The translations under genes and the position numbers were made by a program. DNA of 64,000 nucleotides, from assembly GCA_902558495.1 (NCBI GenBank), contig CACEEB010000004.1, positions 1-64,000 of the forward strand, written 5' to 3'. Below are positions 39,244 to 48,099 of the stretch, piece after piece (within the stretch, counting starts at the first letter, position 1; each line of letters begins with the position of its first letter). The notes under the pieces are model-generated. The model saw only the letters and a list, made by a program, of their open reading frames with translations, was not told the DNA's origin and made no database searches. Source of the DNA: an uncultured OM43 clade bacterium. GTDB lineage: Bacteria > Pseudomonadota > Gammaproteobacteria > Burkholderiales > Methylophilaceae.

Positions 39244-40260
39244 TCAATTTGACATACTTTCAATCTTTTGTTGAATTTCTGCCACAGAATGGTGCTTATA
39301 AATATCAATTTTATTTTTAGTATTATCTAATTTCATAGCAGCTAAACGTGCTATTGAATTGGTATCAATATTCCATCGTATATTTGTAAGCGCATAATCT
39401 ACTTCTTTTGGTGAATTACACAACAAAACCATGTCACAGCCGGCATTAAGAGCCATTAATAATCTTTCGACAATATTTTCTTTTTCAAACGTTGCCGCCT
39501 TCATACTCATATCATCGCTGAATATAGCCCCTTTAAATCCTAACTTATCCCTTAATTGATCTTGAAGCCAAAATCGAGACAATCCTGCTGGTAGAGAATC
39601 ACAGGAGGAATAAATGATATGTGAGGGCATTATGCCTTTCATACCATTATTTATGAGAGATATAAAAACTTTTAAATCATTTTCTTTTATATCCAAAAAT
39701 TTTCTTTTATCCTCTCCCTTTTCTATGTGCGTGTCCTCTTTTATAAAACCATGTCCAGGAAAATGTTTTCCAATAGCCTGCATCCCTCCATCTTCCAATC
39801 CTTTTCTGAGGTTATTGGCTAATTTAATAACCGGTGATACTTGTTCATGAAATGCTCGATCACCAATGACTGAACTGGCACCATAATTTACATCCAACAC
39901 AGGGGTAAAGCTAAAATCAATATCGCAACCACCTAATTCCTTAGCGATAAACCATCCCACTAACGAAGCAAAATCCTGAGCCTTTTGTTTGTCTTGATCA
40001 TAGATTTTTCCCAACATAGCCATTGGAGGGAGCGAAGTAAAACCATCCTTAAATCGCTGCACTCTGCCACCCTCATGATCCACCCCAATAAGGATATCTT
40101 TTTTAACGTCCCTTATTTGACTAACTAGTTGTTTTAATTGATTTTTATTCTGATAATTTCGTGCAAATAAGATTACACCACCTACTAATGGATGCTTTAT
40201 TCTTTGCATATCCTTTTTATTTAAATGAAAAGACTCAACATCAATCATCAGGCAAGACAC
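39244..40260 (-). CDS. nagZ: Beta-N-acetylhexosaminidase (GTG start, SD AAGGAG)
   Basis: GH3: GVDHEGGRVQRF, GKHFPGHG, FSDDMSM. Confidence 0.95.
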   Translation of the reverse strand: MSCLMIDVESFHLNKKDMQRIKHPLVGGVILFARNYQNKNQLKQLVSQIRDVKKDILIGVDHEGGRVQRFKDGFTSLPPMAMLGKIYDQDKQKAQDFASLVGWFIAKELGGCDIDFSFTPVLDVNYGASSVIGDRAFHEQVSPVIKLANNLRKGLEDGGMQAIGKHFPGHGFIKEDTHIEKGEDKRKFLDIKENDLKVFISLINNGMKGIMPSHIIYSSCDSLPAGLSRFWLQDQLRDKLGFKGAIFSDDMSMKAATFEKENIVERLLMALNAGCDMVLLCNSPKEVDYALTNIRWNIDTNSIARLAAMKLDNTKNKIDIYKHHSVAEIQQKIESMSN

Positions 40261-40296
40261 ATTGCTTCTCCTTGCATAAAATTTTCTTTTTGACTT

Positions 40297-41100
40297 TTAG
40301 GATGATCTATTTTGGTCACTTTTAATATTCCAATATCCATGCAGATAATCTCCAGCAGCATTAATACAATAAACAATTGACATAATACTAATACCAACAA
40401 AAATTGCATAATGTGGGGATACTAAAAGGTACCGAACACTGTCTCGCATCATTGCCCCCCAAGAAGCTTCAGGTGCCTGTAAACCAAGACCCAAGAAAGA
40501 CAAACTTGCCTCTGCAATGATCAATCCAGCAAGTGCATAGGTTGCTTCAACTAATAAAGGGGTGGTTAAGGACGGTAGGATATGCCTTCCTATAACCCAC
40601 CAACCAGAGGCACCCATAGTTCTTGAAGCTTTAACAAAATCATAATTTTTTACTAATAGGGTTTGACCTCTTGATAGCCTTGCATAACCCACCCAACCCC
40701 CTATAGAAAGGGCTAAAATGAGGTTATATTTTCCAGGGCTGAGCATAGCAGCAAAGGCAATTGCCAATAAAATTCCTGGGAAAGACATAAATAAATTAAT
40801 AACGAATGAAACAGCTTGGTCAAATCTCCCCCCTAAGAAACCCGAGATTGTTCCAATGAGGACTCCAAAAGTACAGGAAATAATACTAACCACTATTATA
40901 ATTTCGGTAGAGTTTTTAAATCCCTCAATCAATCTTATTAAAATAGACCTTCCGTAATCATCACGGCCAAAAAAAGCATCTAGGCTTGGTCGCGATAAAA
41001 TGTCATCCAACTGCATGTAATTAGGATCTAAATTTAAAAGATATGAAATTATGAGTCCCAGTAACCAAAAAAGGATAATAATTAGGGGTAATCTATGCAA
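40297..41100 (-). CDS. Oligo/dipeptide ABC transporter permease (DppC-type)
   Basis: BPD_transp_1 domain; GRDDYGRSILIRLIEG; EASLSFLGLGLQAPEASWGAMM. Confidence 0.95.
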   Translation of the reverse strand: MHRLPLIIILFWLLGLIISYLLNLDPNYMQLDDILSRPSLDAFFGRDDYGRSILIRLIEGFKNSTEIIIVVSIISCTFGVLIGTISGFLGGRFDQAVSFVINLFMSFPGILLAIAFAAMLSPGKYNLILALSIGGWVGYARLSRGQTLLVKNYDFVKASRTMGASGWWVIGRHILPSLTTPLLVEATYALAGLIIAEASLSFLGLGLQAPEASWGAMMRDSVRYLLVSPHYAIFVGISIMSIVYCINAAGDYLHGYWNIKSDQNRSS

Positions 41101-42010
41101 ACTTTCCTACCTTTAATCTTGGATCTACCAATCTATAAATTAAATCTGTAATCATATTAATAAGAATATAAGAAATTGCGATCATAAAAATACATGCCTG
41201 CGTAATAGGATAATCACGGGTTTGAATAGATTCAACCAATAACATCCCCAAACCATTCCAGCTAAAAATGGTTTCTGTAATCACTGCCCCAGATAAAAGC
41301 GAGCCGAATTGCATACCAATAATTGAAATAATAGGAATAAGTACCAAACGAAATGTGTGTTGAATTAAAATAACCCATTCACCAAGCCCTTTAGCTCTAG
41401 CAGTTCTTACTACATCCGACTCGATTAGCTCTAGCATACAATTTCTTGTCAGTTTTGTTATAACGGCTATCATCCCAAGAGCTAACGTAAATGCAGGAAG
41501 AATAATGGCATGGAAGCTATCCATACCATTAACTGGAAACCATCCTAGCCATATGGAAAAAATTATAATTAATACAGGGCCCAAAAAGAAATGTGGTATG
41601 GAGATAAAAAAGATACTTGCACTCATAATTATTTTATCAATTAATAACATGTGATTTTTAGCTGCTATTATGCCCCCAGCTAAGCCAAAAATTAATGCGA
41701 TTAAAAGGGAGGTAACGGCTAATAGATAGGTGTTTTTAGCAGCAATTACTAGTGAATCCAATACCGGGGTTTGCCTAATAATTGAAGTTCCAAAGTCACC
41801 TTGAATAATCTTAATTAATGAGAATATTAATTGATCTAAGATGGGTTTGTCTAAACCTAATTGAGAACGAAGTTTATCTTGATCGGCAAGAGAAGCAGAA
41901 TCACCTAGCATTACCTGTACAGGATCACCAGGAATGAAATGGAGAAGCATAAAAGTGATCGCATAAATACCGAGTATCTGAAAAATTATAAATATAATTT
42001 TATTTAACAT
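41093..42010 (-). CDS. Oligo/dipeptide ABC transporter permease (DppB-type)
   Basis: FIPGDPVQVMLGDSA; RTARAKGLGEWVILIQHTFR; ETIFSWNGLGML. Confidence 0.95.
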   Translation of the reverse strand: MLNKIIFIIFQILGIYAITFMLLHFIPGDPVQVMLGDSASLADQDKLRSQLGLDKPILDQLIFSLIKIIQGDFGTSIIRQTPVLDSLVIAAKNTYLLAVTSLLIALIFGLAGGIIAAKNHMLLIDKIIMSASIFFISIPHFFLGPVLIIIFSIWLGWFPVNGMDSFHAIILPAFTLALGMIAVITKLTRNCMLELIESDVVRTARAKGLGEWVILIQHTFRLVLIPIISIIGMQFGSLLSGAVITETIFSWNGLGMLLVESIQTRDYPITQACIFMIAISYILINMITDLIYRLVDPRLKVGKFA

Positions 42011-42017
42011 TTATTAA

Positions 42018-42500
42018 TTACTCTGCAATCTCAACTTGATCTCCAACGCTAACATTATTAAATAACTCAATAATATCTTCGTTTGCGATTCTTACACACC
42101 CATGTGAAGAGGGTGTGCCCAATAAATGTTCCTCATTCGTTCCGTGAATATAAATAAACCGTTGCATGGAATCCACATCACCCAATCTATTTTTTCCTAA
42201 CTCAGTTCCCGAAAGCCATAAGATTCTTGTTAAAATCCAATCCACATTATCTGAAGCAGAATCTATTTCACGGCTCCAAATTTTATGTGTAAATCTCCTG
42301 CCTTTAAGCACAGCAAATTTAGGCAACTTATCCCCAATTTTTGCCCTGATAATATGGTTTCCAAGCGGGGTTTTGTTACTATCTTTTTTTTGTCCAACAC
42401 CTAAACTTGCAGTCGATATTTTATATTGCTTAATGGTCTTATCATTATGAAAAAGTTTTAGCATCTGCTCTGCAACTGAAATATATATTTTAGTAGTCAT
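42018..42500 (-). CDS. YkuD-family (L,D-transpeptidase fold) protein without signal peptide
   Basis: YkuD catalytic motif IHGTNEEHLLGTPSSHGCVRI; N-terminus MTTKIYISVAEQMLKLFHND is not a signal peptide. Confidence 0.92.
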   Translation of the reverse strand: MTTKIYISVAEQMLKLFHNDKTIKQYKISTASLGVGQKKDSNKTPLGNHIIRAKIGDKLPKFAVLKGRRFTHKIWSREIDSASDNVDWILTRILWLSGTELGKNRLGDVDSMQRFIYIHGTNEEHLLGTPSSHGCVRIANEDIIELFNNVSVGDQVEIAE

Positions 42501-43953
42501 TATGCTTCCTAATATTTTTCAAGCCATCCCAATTACCGTCATTATGAACCTTATAATTAGATATTTGTTTATTATGCGCTGCAATATTTCCTTCATACCA
42601 TAAAGGTAAAAATCCTACCTGATTTTGTATCTCTAGAATTACTGCAGACCAATCATTATTGGTCAAAGATGATTTTAATAAATTATCAATTTTTAATGAT
42701 TTGAAATGTCCTCTGTTAAGTCCTTTGGGTGGAGTAGATTTTGAATGAAAAATTTTATAATAAATATCTGGATTTTTAATACCGACCCAAGTTAAACCGT
42801 ACATTTGAAAGTTTCCATTTTGGATATCCTGAAAATAAGTACCCCAATCTAGAGTTTTAATTGTCAAATTAATGCCAACTTGTGCTAATTGATTCTGAAT
42901 AATTGTTGCAATTTTTAAACGAAATGGATCTGTAGATGTTTTGTAAGTTAAGCTAATCGGCGATAAAGGCGATATGGATTTTATAAGATTTCTAGCTTGC
43001 TCAGGATTAAAGCTGGTATTCACAAGGTTTGCACTAACCCAGTGTTCTGGAGCAAAGAGTTGTTCCGCAAGCCTAGTATTTTCATCCAAAAAATATTGTA
43101 CGAGTTCCTCTCGGTTTATTGCCATAGCAATAGCTTGTCTCAACCTTACATCCTTTAACAAACTATCATTAAAATTAAAGCCTATGTAAGAAATATTTGA
43201 ACCGATAGTGCTTGATATACTTATTGAAGATTGATTTTCTAGAAAATTTATTACCTCAACTGGAAGATCATTCTGCACAATGTCGATTTCTCTCTTTAAT
43301 AATTTTAATGCTCTTACAGTAGGGTCTTTTATTTCAATAAACTCTATAACTTGACCATCGTTAATTCTCTTTAGTCTTATTTTGTTTGATGTAGGGATAT
43401 ATCGAAACATTCCTGAACCCACTGGGTTCATGGAAAAATTATGATTGTTATTAATTAATGTTGAAGGAAGAATAGCTATATTTAATTTTTGGATAAAATT
43501 AATATCAGGCTCTTTTAAAAAAATACTAAATCTTTCATCTGATATTTTGACAAGATTATCAATGTTTTTAAGTTCGACTGCCAAAGGAGACGTTCGATCT
43601 GATATTACATTTTCAAGTGTTGCAATAATATCTTTGATGTTCAGTCTTGATCCATTATGAAAGTATGGTAAGTCCTCCTTAAGCTTAAAAACATATTCTT
43701 TAGGGGATATGATTTGATAGCTCACAATATCAGATTGCATTTTAAAATTACTGTCGTAATAAAATAGGGATGAATATATTAGACTATTCATTTTTTCGGA
43801 GGCAGCATCTGATGCAAATCGTGGGTCCAAGTTCTGAGGTTTTTGAGCAATGCCAAAATGGACTGCTTTATCATTTTGGTTATTTGGACTGCAGGCAGTT
43901 AAAGGAATAAGGAATAGAAATAGAGATAGTAATTTAACTTTCATTAATTTCAA
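42490..43953 (-). CDS. Peptide ABC transporter substrate-binding lipoprotein (SBP_bac_5/DppA-OppA type)
   Basis: Lipobox LTAC; FGIAQKPQNLDPRFASDAASEKMNSLIYSSLFYYD. Confidence 0.93.
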   Translation of the reverse strand: MKLMKVKLLSLFLFLIPLTACSPNNQNDKAVHFGIAQKPQNLDPRFASDAASEKMNSLIYSSLFYYDSNFKMQSDIVSYQIISPKEYVFKLKEDLPYFHNGSRLNIKDIIATLENVISDRTSPLAVELKNIDNLVKISDERFSIFLKEPDINFIQKLNIAILPSTLINNNHNFSMNPVGSGMFRYIPTSNKIRLKRINDGQVIEFIEIKDPTVRALKLLKREIDIVQNDLPVEVINFLENQSSISISSTIGSNISYIGFNFNDSLLKDVRLRQAIAMAINREELVQYFLDENTRLAEQLFAPEHWVSANLVNTSFNPEQARNLIKSISPLSPISLTYKTSTDPFRLKIATIIQNQLAQVGINLTIKTLDWGTYFQDIQNGNFQMYGLTWVGIKNPDIYYKIFHSKSTPPKGLNRGHFKSLKIDNLLKSSLTNNDWSAVILEIQNQVGFLPLWYEGNIAAHNKQISNYKVHNDGNWDGLKNIRKHNDY

Positions 43954-45259
43954 ATAATGCCATTGATTCTACATGAGAGGTATGTGGAAACATATTAAGT
44001 ATTCCAGCCTTTGCAAATCGATATCCTTTTTCGTTCGTTAAAATAGATGCATCACGAGCGAGTGAAGCAGGATTACAAGAAATGTAGCAAATTATGCTTG
44101 GTCTATTTGATTTATTAATTGCATTAATTAAATTAAGCGCCCCATCTCTTGGAGGGTCGATTACCCATTTGGATGCGTTTCCGAGTTTAGATAATTGATC
44201 TTCAGAAATCTTAAACAAATCCATTTCTTTGAATGTTGTTAAATGATCTAGTTTATTTTTTTTAGCGTTAATATTTGCTGACTTAACCAAAATAGCATCA
44301 CCTTCTATTCCAATCACCTTGGTACCGTAAGATGCAATTGGTAAAGTAAAATTACCAAGTCCACAAAAGAAATCTATTATTAATTCTTCTGGCTGCGGAT
44401 TGAGTAACTGGATAGCTTTTCGAATTAAAACCTGATTTACAAATGGATTAATCTGAGTGAAGCTGGTGGGATTAAATTCAAAATGTAAACCAAATTCTTC
44501 GTTTACGTATGTGATACTCTCATCTATTTCATCTGACAATGGCTTGACGGTATCGTATCCTTTCGATTGCGTCCAAAACTCGATATCATTTTTTTTCTCA
44601 AATATTTTGAGTAAATGTATGTCATGTTCTGATAATGTTTGAAGAATTCTTAATACTAAAATATGTCGAATTTGATTTGAGGCATATTCAATTTGAGGAA
44701 TTTGGTCACGAACAGAAAGTTTAGTAAACATGGCTTGTAAATTGGGTAATAAATCAGAAATTTTTTCTGGAATAACCTTGCAGCTCTGCATATCAGTTAA
44801 AAAATGTGATAGTTTTTCGTTAAAACCAATTAATACCTTTTGCTTCTTCTCAACAAACTTTACCCTCAACCTTGCCTTATGACGATATCCTAATATTGGT
44901 CCTGAAATTGGACTAAGTAATTGATTTGGATGTATTTTTCCAACATGTTTCATGGTTTGTTCAAAAGCTCTTTGTTTATGTGCGAGTTGAGAGGAGATTT
45001 CAAAGTGTTGCATAGAACACCCGCCGCACATACCAAAATAATCACATATTGGCTCTACTCTCTCTGTTGAAGGTTCTAAAATTTCTAATGATTTTGCGAA
45101 AAGTGCTTTTTTCTTTTTTTTAAAAATTTTAAATCTTACTGTCTCGCCCACAAGGGCGTTATCAATAAATAAAATTTTGTCATCAACGTAAGCAATACCT
45201 CTCCCCTCATGATCTAATGAGGTAATTACCGCTTCATCTTTACTTAAGACTTTGGTCAT
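43934..45259 (-). CDS. rlmD: 23S rRNA (uracil(1939)-C(5))-methyltransferase
   Basis: TRAM domain; CDYFGMCGGCSMQH Fe-S motif; DFFCGLGNFTLPIA; DPPRDGA; ISCNPASLARD. Confidence 0.94.
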   Translation of the reverse strand: MTKVLSKDEAVITSLDHEGRGIAYVDDKILFIDNALVGETVRFKIFKKKKKALFAKSLEILEPSTERVEPICDYFGMCGGCSMQHFEISSQLAHKQRAFEQTMKHVGKIHPNQLLSPISGPILGYRHKARLRVKFVEKKQKVLIGFNEKLSHFLTDMQSCKVIPEKISDLLPNLQAMFTKLSVRDQIPQIEYASNQIRHILVLRILQTLSEHDIHLLKIFEKKNDIEFWTQSKGYDTVKPLSDEIDESITYVNEEFGLHFEFNPTSFTQINPFVNQVLIRKAIQLLNPQPEELIIDFFCGLGNFTLPIASYGTKVIGIEGDAILVKSANINAKKNKLDHLTTFKEMDLFKISEDQLSKLGNASKWVIDPPRDGALNLINAINKSNRPSIICYISCNPASLARDASILTNEKGYRFAKAGILNMFPHTSHVESMALFEINES

Positions 45260-45270
45260 AAATTATGCGG

Positions 45271-46155
45271 TTATGCAGGAAATATTCCGGTAGAAAGGTA
45301 ACGGTCTCCCCTATCACAAGCAATTGATACAATTACTGCTAAGGGATTTTTTTTAGCGATTTCCATAGCAATAAATAATGCTCCTCCTGTGGAGGCTCCT
45401 GAAAAAACACCCTCTTTTTTAGCAAGCTCTCTAGCTGTATTCTCAGCATCAGCTTGACTCACATTGATAATTTTATCGATATTTTCATTAGAAAAAATCT
45501 TTGGTAAGTATTCGGTAGGCCATTTTCTAATGCCAGGTATTTGCGCACCTTCCTCTGGTTGAACACCAATAATTTGTATTGCAGGATTTTGTTTCTTTAA
45601 ATAACTTGATGTTCCAACAATTGTTCCAGTTGTACCCATGCTAGATACAAAGTGTGTTACTTTTTTTTTGGTATCCCTCCATATTTCAGGGCCTGTTCCC
45701 TCAAAATGTGCTTTTGGATTGTCTAAATTCCCAAATTGATCCAGAACAATACCTACCCCTTTTTTTTCCATACTAGATGCCGTATCCCTTGCAAGCTCCA
45801 TACTCCCCTCTTGTGAAGTAAGGACTAATTCTGCACCAAAGGCTTTCATGGTTTGTCTTCTTTCAATAGATTGATTTTCAGGCATAATCAAAATCATTTT
45901 ATAGCCTTTCATAGCTGCTACCATTGCCAATGCAATTCCAGTATTTCCAGAAGTAGCTTCAATCAGGGTGTCTCCAGGTTTGATATCACCTCTTAATTCT
46001 GCATGATGAATCATTGAATAAGCAGGTCTATCCTTTACCGATCCAGCTGGATTATTTCCTTCAAGCTTAAGGAAAATCTGACCGTCACCTTTACTAGTTA
46101 ATCTTTGAATTTTAGCTAATGGTGTATTGCCAATAGTTGATTCTAATGTATTCAA
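45271..46155 (-). CDS. cysM: Cysteine synthase B
   Basis: IGNTPLAKIQRL; KLEGNNPAGSVKDRPA; EATSGNTGIALAM. Confidence 0.95.
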   Translation of the reverse strand: MNTLESTIGNTPLAKIQRLTSKGDGQIFLKLEGNNPAGSVKDRPAYSMIHHAELRGDIKPGDTLIEATSGNTGIALAMVAAMKGYKMILIMPENQSIERRQTMKAFGAELVLTSQEGSMELARDTASSMEKKGVGIVLDQFGNLDNPKAHFEGTGPEIWRDTKKKVTHFVSSMGTTGTIVGTSSYLKKQNPAIQIIGVQPEEGAQIPGIRKWPTEYLPKIFSNENIDKIINVSQADAENTARELAKKEGVFSGASTGGALFIAMEIAKKNPLAVIVSIACDRGDRYLSTGIFPA

Positions 46156-46157
46156 TG

Positions 46158-46655
46158 TTATTTCACTTTAAGATAAATATATATTGTATAGGTTATAAAA
46201 AAAATGTAACCCAATAAAGCCATCTGAGGAAGTGTAATACCAAAAAAAGTCCAGTCAATCTCTGAGCAGTCTCCAGTTCCTTTAAATAACAGGTTAACTG
46301 CTTCAGTTAATGGAAAATTTTCAAACATATAATCCAAATCTATACCGCATTCAGCAGGAATCTCAATTATTTTTGCTTGAATCATGATATGTCGAATCGA
46401 AAATATCACTCCAACTAGACCAGCAGCAATAATTGAAATTAAATGAGATAATTTTATATATGCATTGTTAGAAGGTAGTAAAGCAAATAATATAAATAAA
46501 GCACCTATCACAATAAAAATAATGCGTTGAGTAATGCATAGCGGGCAAGGTTCCAAATTAAATGTCAATTGGATAGCAAGGGCAGAAATAATCATTACAA
46601 ATGCAATGATTGCTCCCAGAATATTTGCCTGCTTAAAGCTTGTTACATAATTCAT
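46158..46655 (-). CDS. dsbB: Disulfide bond formation protein B (start MNYVTSFKQ at 46655)
   Basis: LEPCPLCITQRIIF CxxC motif, four TM. Confidence 0.9.
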   Translation of the reverse strand: MNYVTSFKQANILGAIIAFVMIISALAIQLTFNLEPCPLCITQRIIFIVIGALFILFALLPSNNAYIKLSHLISIIAAGLVGVIFSIRHIMIQAKIIEIPAECGIDLDYMFENFPLTEAVNLLFKGTGDCSEIDWTFFGITLPQMALLGYIFFITYTIYIYLKVK

Positions 46656-46717
46656 TAAATATTTTCTCCTAAAACACTTATACTGCAAGTGTAACTATAA
46701 ATGACAATGACCAACAA

Positions 46718-48076
46718 TTGAATAATTCTAATATAAACAAAGACAATGAAGTGAATGAAAAAGTTTTCTCTGTATCCGAATTAAACCGTTTAGTAAAAGA
46801 CGTTCTTCATTCTAATTTTTCATTAATATGGATTAAAGGAGAAATTTCTGGTTTTTCATCTTACAGCTCTGGGCATTGGTATTTCAAACTTAAAGATAAA
46901 GAGGCACAGGTTGATTGTGTTATGTTTGCTGGCAAAAATCATAAGGTCAAATGGCAACCTCAAAATGGTGATCAAGTTGAAGTTCAATGCCAGGTAAGTA
47001 TTTATGAGGCAAATGGTAAATATCAACTTATTATTGACTCTCTTCAAAAAGCTGGGTTAGGTGAGTTATTTGAAAAATACCTACAGCTGAAAAATAAACT
47101 GAAACATGATGGGCTTTTTGATGATGCTTCCAAAAAAAACATTCCAAGAATCCCTAAAAGTATTGGTGTGGTTACTTCCCCAGATGGTGCAGTTCTAAAA
47201 GACATTATCACTACCCTCTCAAGAAGAAATAAGACAGTATCCATAGTTATTTATCCGACACTAGTTCAAGGAGAGAACGCTTCTGAAGGAATCAGTAATG
47301 CTATTAACATTGCGAATATAAGAAAAGAGGTCGATACCCTTATAATTTGTCGTGGAGGGGGTTCTATTGAGGATTTGTGGTCTTTTAATGATGAGATTGT
47401 GGCCAACGCTATTTTTAAATCCGAACTTCCTATTATTTCTGCTGTTGGGCATGAAACCGATTTTACTATCGCCGACTTTGTGGCAGATAAAAGAGCAGCT
47501 ACACCAACTGCCGCGGCAGAAATTGTTAGCGAAGGATTGCAAGAAATTAAAGAAACAATAAATTTTTATTATGACAAAATGACTCGCCTCCTGGAGGATA
47601 AACTTAATCAAGCAATTATTAAAATTGATTTTCTAGAAAAAAGACTTGTATCTCCATTACAAAAAATTACAAATCAAAAAGACTTATTATTATCGTTTCA
47701 GAGAAGAATGGATTTAAATATCAATGCAAATCTTACTATGTATGAACAAAAAATTAACTACTTAAAAATTCAATTGCTGTCACCTAATGACGTCATTCAA
47801 GATAATCTTGAAAAAATACAAAATTTTTCAAACAGGTTGAGGGTAAATATGGCATCACAGATAAAGATTTACGAGACTAAAATGGGAGCCTTAGAGCAGA
47901 ATTTGTATATCCTTAACCCTAAAACTGTCCTTGCACGAGGGTATTCTATAGTAACCAATATCAATAAAAAAATACTTAATGACAGTAAAAATATTAACGT
48001 TGATGATAATATACATATAACGTTTCATAATGGACATGCAAGAGCTAAAATCACAGATAAAAATTCGAAAAGTTGA
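46718..48076 (+). CDS. xseA: Exodeoxyribonuclease VII large subunit (TTG start)
   Basis: FSVSELNRLVKDVL; IWIKGEISGFSSYSSGHWYFKLKD; GGGSIEDLWSFNDE. Confidence 0.96.
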   Translation: MNNSNINKDNEVNEKVFSVSELNRLVKDVLHSNFSLIWIKGEISGFSSYSSGHWYFKLKDKEAQVDCVMFAGKNHKVKWQPQNGDQVEVQCQVSIYEANGKYQLIIDSLQKAGLGELFEKYLQLKNKLKHDGLFDDASKKNIPRIPKSIGVVTSPDGAVLKDIITTLSRRNKTVSIVIYPTLVQGENASEGISNAINIANIRKEVDTLIICRGGGSIEDLWSFNDEIVANAIFKSELPIISAVGHETDFTIADFVADKRAATPTAAAEIVSEGLQEIKETINFYYDKMTRLLEDKLNQAIIKIDFLEKRLVSPLQKITNQKDLLLSFQRRMDLNINANLTMYEQKINYLKIQLLSPNDVIQDNLEKIQNFSNRLRVNMASQIKIYETKMGALEQNLYILNPKTVLARGYSIVTNINKKILNDSKNINVDDNIHITFHNGHARAKITDKNSKS

Positions 48077-48099
48077 CTCTCTTTTAAAAAATTAAATAA

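Noticed and set aside
40297-43953. Peptide ABC operon considered broken because ATPase genes are missing
   Set aside because: All present ORFs are intact and tightly spaced; ATPases are commonly shared or encoded elsewhere, so pseudogenisation is not supported.
47261-47611. 116-aa minus-strand ORF inside xseA (also 46856-47047 and 47044-47244)
   Set aside because: Antisense shadow of conserved xseA codons; no independent evidence.
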